Source: Pseudomonas gregormendelii (GTDB lineage: Bacteria > Pseudomonadota > Gammaproteobacteria > Pseudomonadales > Pseudomonadaceae). Taken from it: a stretch of 33,239 bases of DNA. The position numbers were made by a program, and so were the translations under genes. This document shows positions 31,801 to 33,239 of this stretch, one piece after another (within the stretch, counting starts at the first letter, position 1; each line of letters begins with the position of its first letter). Location: contig NZ_JADEVO010000048.1 in the NCBI RefSeq assembly GCF_017114825.1, positions 1 through 33,239 of the forward strand, in the 5' to 3' direction. Under the pieces are notes generated by a model. The model was not told where the DNA came from. It saw only the letters and a list, made by a program, of their open reading frames with translations, and searched no databases.

Positions 31801-33021
31801 ATGGGCGCGCTTTCGCATCTGCGGGTACTGGATTTATCACGCGTACTGGCCGGACCCTGGTCCGGGCAGATCCTCGCTGACCTTGGCGCTGAAGTGATCA
31901 AGGTCGAGCGCCCGGGCAATGGTGATGACACGCGCGCCTGGGGCCCGCCTTTCCTGAAGGATGCCTATGGCGAGAACACCAGCGAAGCGGCTTATTACCT
32001 GTCCGCCAATCGCAACAAGCAATCGGTGACCATCGACTTCACTCGCCCTGAAGGGCAGAAGCTGGTGCGCGACCTGGCGGCCAAGTCGGACATCCTGATC
32101 GAGAACTTCAAAGTCGGCGGCCTGGCTGCTTATGGTCTGGACTATGAGTCACTGAAGGCAATAAATCCCAATCTGATCTATTGCTCGATTACCGGATTCG
32201 GCCAGACCGGCCCCTATGCCAAGCGCGCTGGATACGATTTCATGATCCAGGGACTTGGTGGCTTGATGAGCCTCACCGGGCGGCCTGAGGGTGATGAGGG
32301 CGCGGGGCCGGTGAAGGTTGGCGTCGCCCTGACGGACATATTGACCGGGCTGTATTCGACCGTCGCGATTCTGGCAGCGCTGGCGCACCGGGATCACAGT
32401 GGCGGCGGCCAGCACATTGATATGGCGTTGCTGGATGTCCAGGTGGCCTGTCTGGCTAACCAGGCGATGAACTACTTGACGACCGGTAATGCACCCAAGC
32501 GCTTGGGCAATGCCCATCCAAACATAGTGCCTTATCAGGATTTCCCTACGGCGGATGGTGATTTCATCCTTACCGTGGGTAACGATGGGCAGTTCCGCAA
32601 GTTTGCCGAGGTGGCGGGTCAGCCACAGTGGGCTGACGATCCGCGGTTCGCTACCAACAAGTTGCGGGTGGCCAATCGTGCCGAACTGATTCCTCTCATT
32701 CGCCAGGCGACCGTATTCAAGACAACCGCCGAGTGGGTGTTGCAGCTCGAGCAGGCGGGCGTGCCCTGCGGGCCGATCAACGACCTGGCGCAAATGTTTG
32801 CCGATCCCCAGGTGAAGGCGCGAGGGCTGGCGATTGAACTGCCCCATGCGCTCGCTGGCATGGTGCCGCAAGTGGCGAGTCCGATTCGCCTGTCCGAAAC
32901 ACCGGTGGAATACCGTAATGCGCCGCCTTTGTTGGGAGAGCACACGCTGGAGGTGCTGCAGCGGGTGTTGGGTCTGGATGCTGGTGCGGTGGCCGCCTTC
33001 AAGGAAGCCGGGGTGCTTTAA
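31801..33021 (+). CDS. gcdG: CaiB/BaiF CoA-transferase, glutarate:succinyl-CoA type
   Basis: A 406-residue class III CoA transferase. Family segments are DLSRVLAGPWSGQILADLGAE at the start and ITGFGQTGPYAKRAGYDFM in the middle, with D146 as the probable catalytic aspartate. As operon partner of gcdH it probably activates glutarate using succinyl-CoA, feeding GcdH. AGGAG precedes the ATG at 31801. The alternative, another acid such as formate or carnitine, is less likely because of context. Confidence 0.9.
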   Translation: MGALSHLRVLDLSRVLAGPWSGQILADLGAEVIKVERPGNGDDTRAWGPPFLKDAYGENTSEAAYYLSANRNKQSVTIDFTRPEGQKLVRDLAAKSDILIENFKVGGLAAYGLDYESLKAINPNLIYCSITGFGQTGPYAKRAGYDFMIQGLGGLMSLTGRPEGDEGAGPVKVGVALTDILTGLYSTVAILAALAHRDHSGGGQHIDMALLDVQVACLANQAMNYLTTGNAPKRLGNAHPNIVPYQDFPTADGDFILTVGNDGQFRKFAEVAGQPQWADDPRFATNKLRVANRAELIPLIRQATVFKTTAEWVLQLEQAGVPCGPINDLAQMFADPQVKARGLAIELPHALAGMVPQVASPIRLSETPVEYRNAPPLLGEHTLEVLQRVLGLDAGAVAAFKEAGVL

Positions 33022-33025
33022 GCTG

Positions 33026-33061
33026 TTCCTTCTATATAGAGGTGTACTTATATAGAAGGAA
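33026..33061 (+). terminator. Hairpin after gcdG (terminator-like, no T-run)
   Basis: TTCCTTCTATATA (33026-33038) and TATATAGAAGGAA (33049-33061) are perfect 13-bp inverted copies with a 10-base loop, just past the gcdG stop. A second, imperfect hairpin (GGAAAG near 33058 with CTTTCC near 33078) overlaps its right arm, so the two compete. Neither is followed by T. Confidence 0.55.
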
Positions 33062-33114
33062 AGGCGCGTTTTCGGCCCTTTCCTAACTAATTGATGGAAA
33101 AGCAGAATTTACGC

Positions 33115-33142
33115 TTGACGGCAGATCTCAGGTGTCTATAAT
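33115..33142 (+). promoter_or_regulatory. Strong promoter, probably of an rRNA operon
   Basis: TTGACG (33115-33120) and TATAAT (33137-33142) are separated by 16 bp, with an A-rich upstream stretch and a GC-rich discriminator (TCGCCCC) typical of stringently controlled stable-RNA promoters. The sequence resembles the first rrn promoter of Pseudomonas as I recall it. Confidence 0.75.
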
Positions 33143-33149
33143 TCGCCCC

Positions 33150-33239
33150 ACTTCCGGCGCAGTCGAAACGGAAAACTCCTTGGTAAACAATGAGTTACGC
33201 AGTTTTGACGGTCAGCTGCTTCAGGTCATCGAAGCGCAA
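33150..33239 (+). ncRNA. Probable rRNA operon leader, start only
   Basis: The transcribed segment after the promoter has no open reading frame of note and resembles the Pseudomonas rrn leader (CTTCAGGTCATCGAAGCGCAA stretch at the end). The 16S gene would lie several hundred bases past the window edge. Based on recall, not alignment. Confidence 0.5.

Overview
The window comes from a fluorescent-type Pseudomonas chromosome (Pseudomonas fluorescens group is my best guess). Reasons are the GC-rich coding style, the REP-like palindromes, the Pseudomonas-restricted families (PA0061/PA0062 lipoproteins, DUF2388, DUF1161), and a gene order matching my recollection of the P. aeruginosa PA0065-PA0069 block. 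The left fifth (1 to about 6931) is a foreign, AT-rich integrated element; the rest is ordinary core genome.

Left element (1-6931). It looks like an integrative mobilizable element or integrated plasmid. In order it carries: the end of an IS66-family insertion that cuts a large serine recombinase gene; the remaining recombinase reading frame; a candidate oriT with a relaxase-type inverted repeat; a MobC-like accessory protein; a MOBP-type relaxase; a convergent replication initiator gene with an iteron origin (four 22-23 bp repeats, a DnaA-box-like site, AT-rich 10-mers); about 0.9 kb of structured non-coding DNA; and two small unrecognised genes, one secreted. Its right end lies inside a PA0069-type radical SAM gene, cut between the first and second cysteines of the cluster-binding motif. 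That host gene keeps its promoter side, with a LexA (SOS) box at 7178-7193. The host promoter points into the element and toward its two small genes and its rep gene, so host SOS induction could drive them. A copy of the element-end sequence lies 780 bp further in and brackets the two small genes.

Core region, 7360-17499. This holds a small EF-hand-like protein, an exported dual-specificity phosphatase, prlC with an overlapping zinc-ribbon gene, a gamma-carbonic anhydrase and HAD phosphatase pair, an exported HExxH peptidase, two tandem PA0061/PA0062 lipoproteins, two DUF1161 periplasmic proteins, an OsmC peroxiredoxin, a luciferase-like oxidoreductase with a possible 5'-leader switch, dodecin, and a DUF883 membrane protein.

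Core region, 17496-24534. The divergent trpI and trpBA genes make and regulate tryptophan synthase. A likely operon follows with DUF2388 genes upstream of a two-domain DUF4105 protein; three DUF2388 paralogues lie side by side. A REP pair, a DUF1127 gene, and an intergenic region crowded with CTGTA/TACAG operator-like motifs complete this part.

Core region, 24535-33239. A succinate/acetate-type CoA transferase, the split proton-translocating transhydrogenase (pntAA-pntAB-pntB), and the glutarate/lysine catabolic locus gcdR with divergent gcdH-gcdG. The window ends in what looks like an rRNA operon promoter and leader (-35 at 33115, -10 at 33137); the 16S gene itself would lie just past the right edge.

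No tRNA, rRNA body or CRISPR array was found. All family assignments come from reading motifs, not from database searches.
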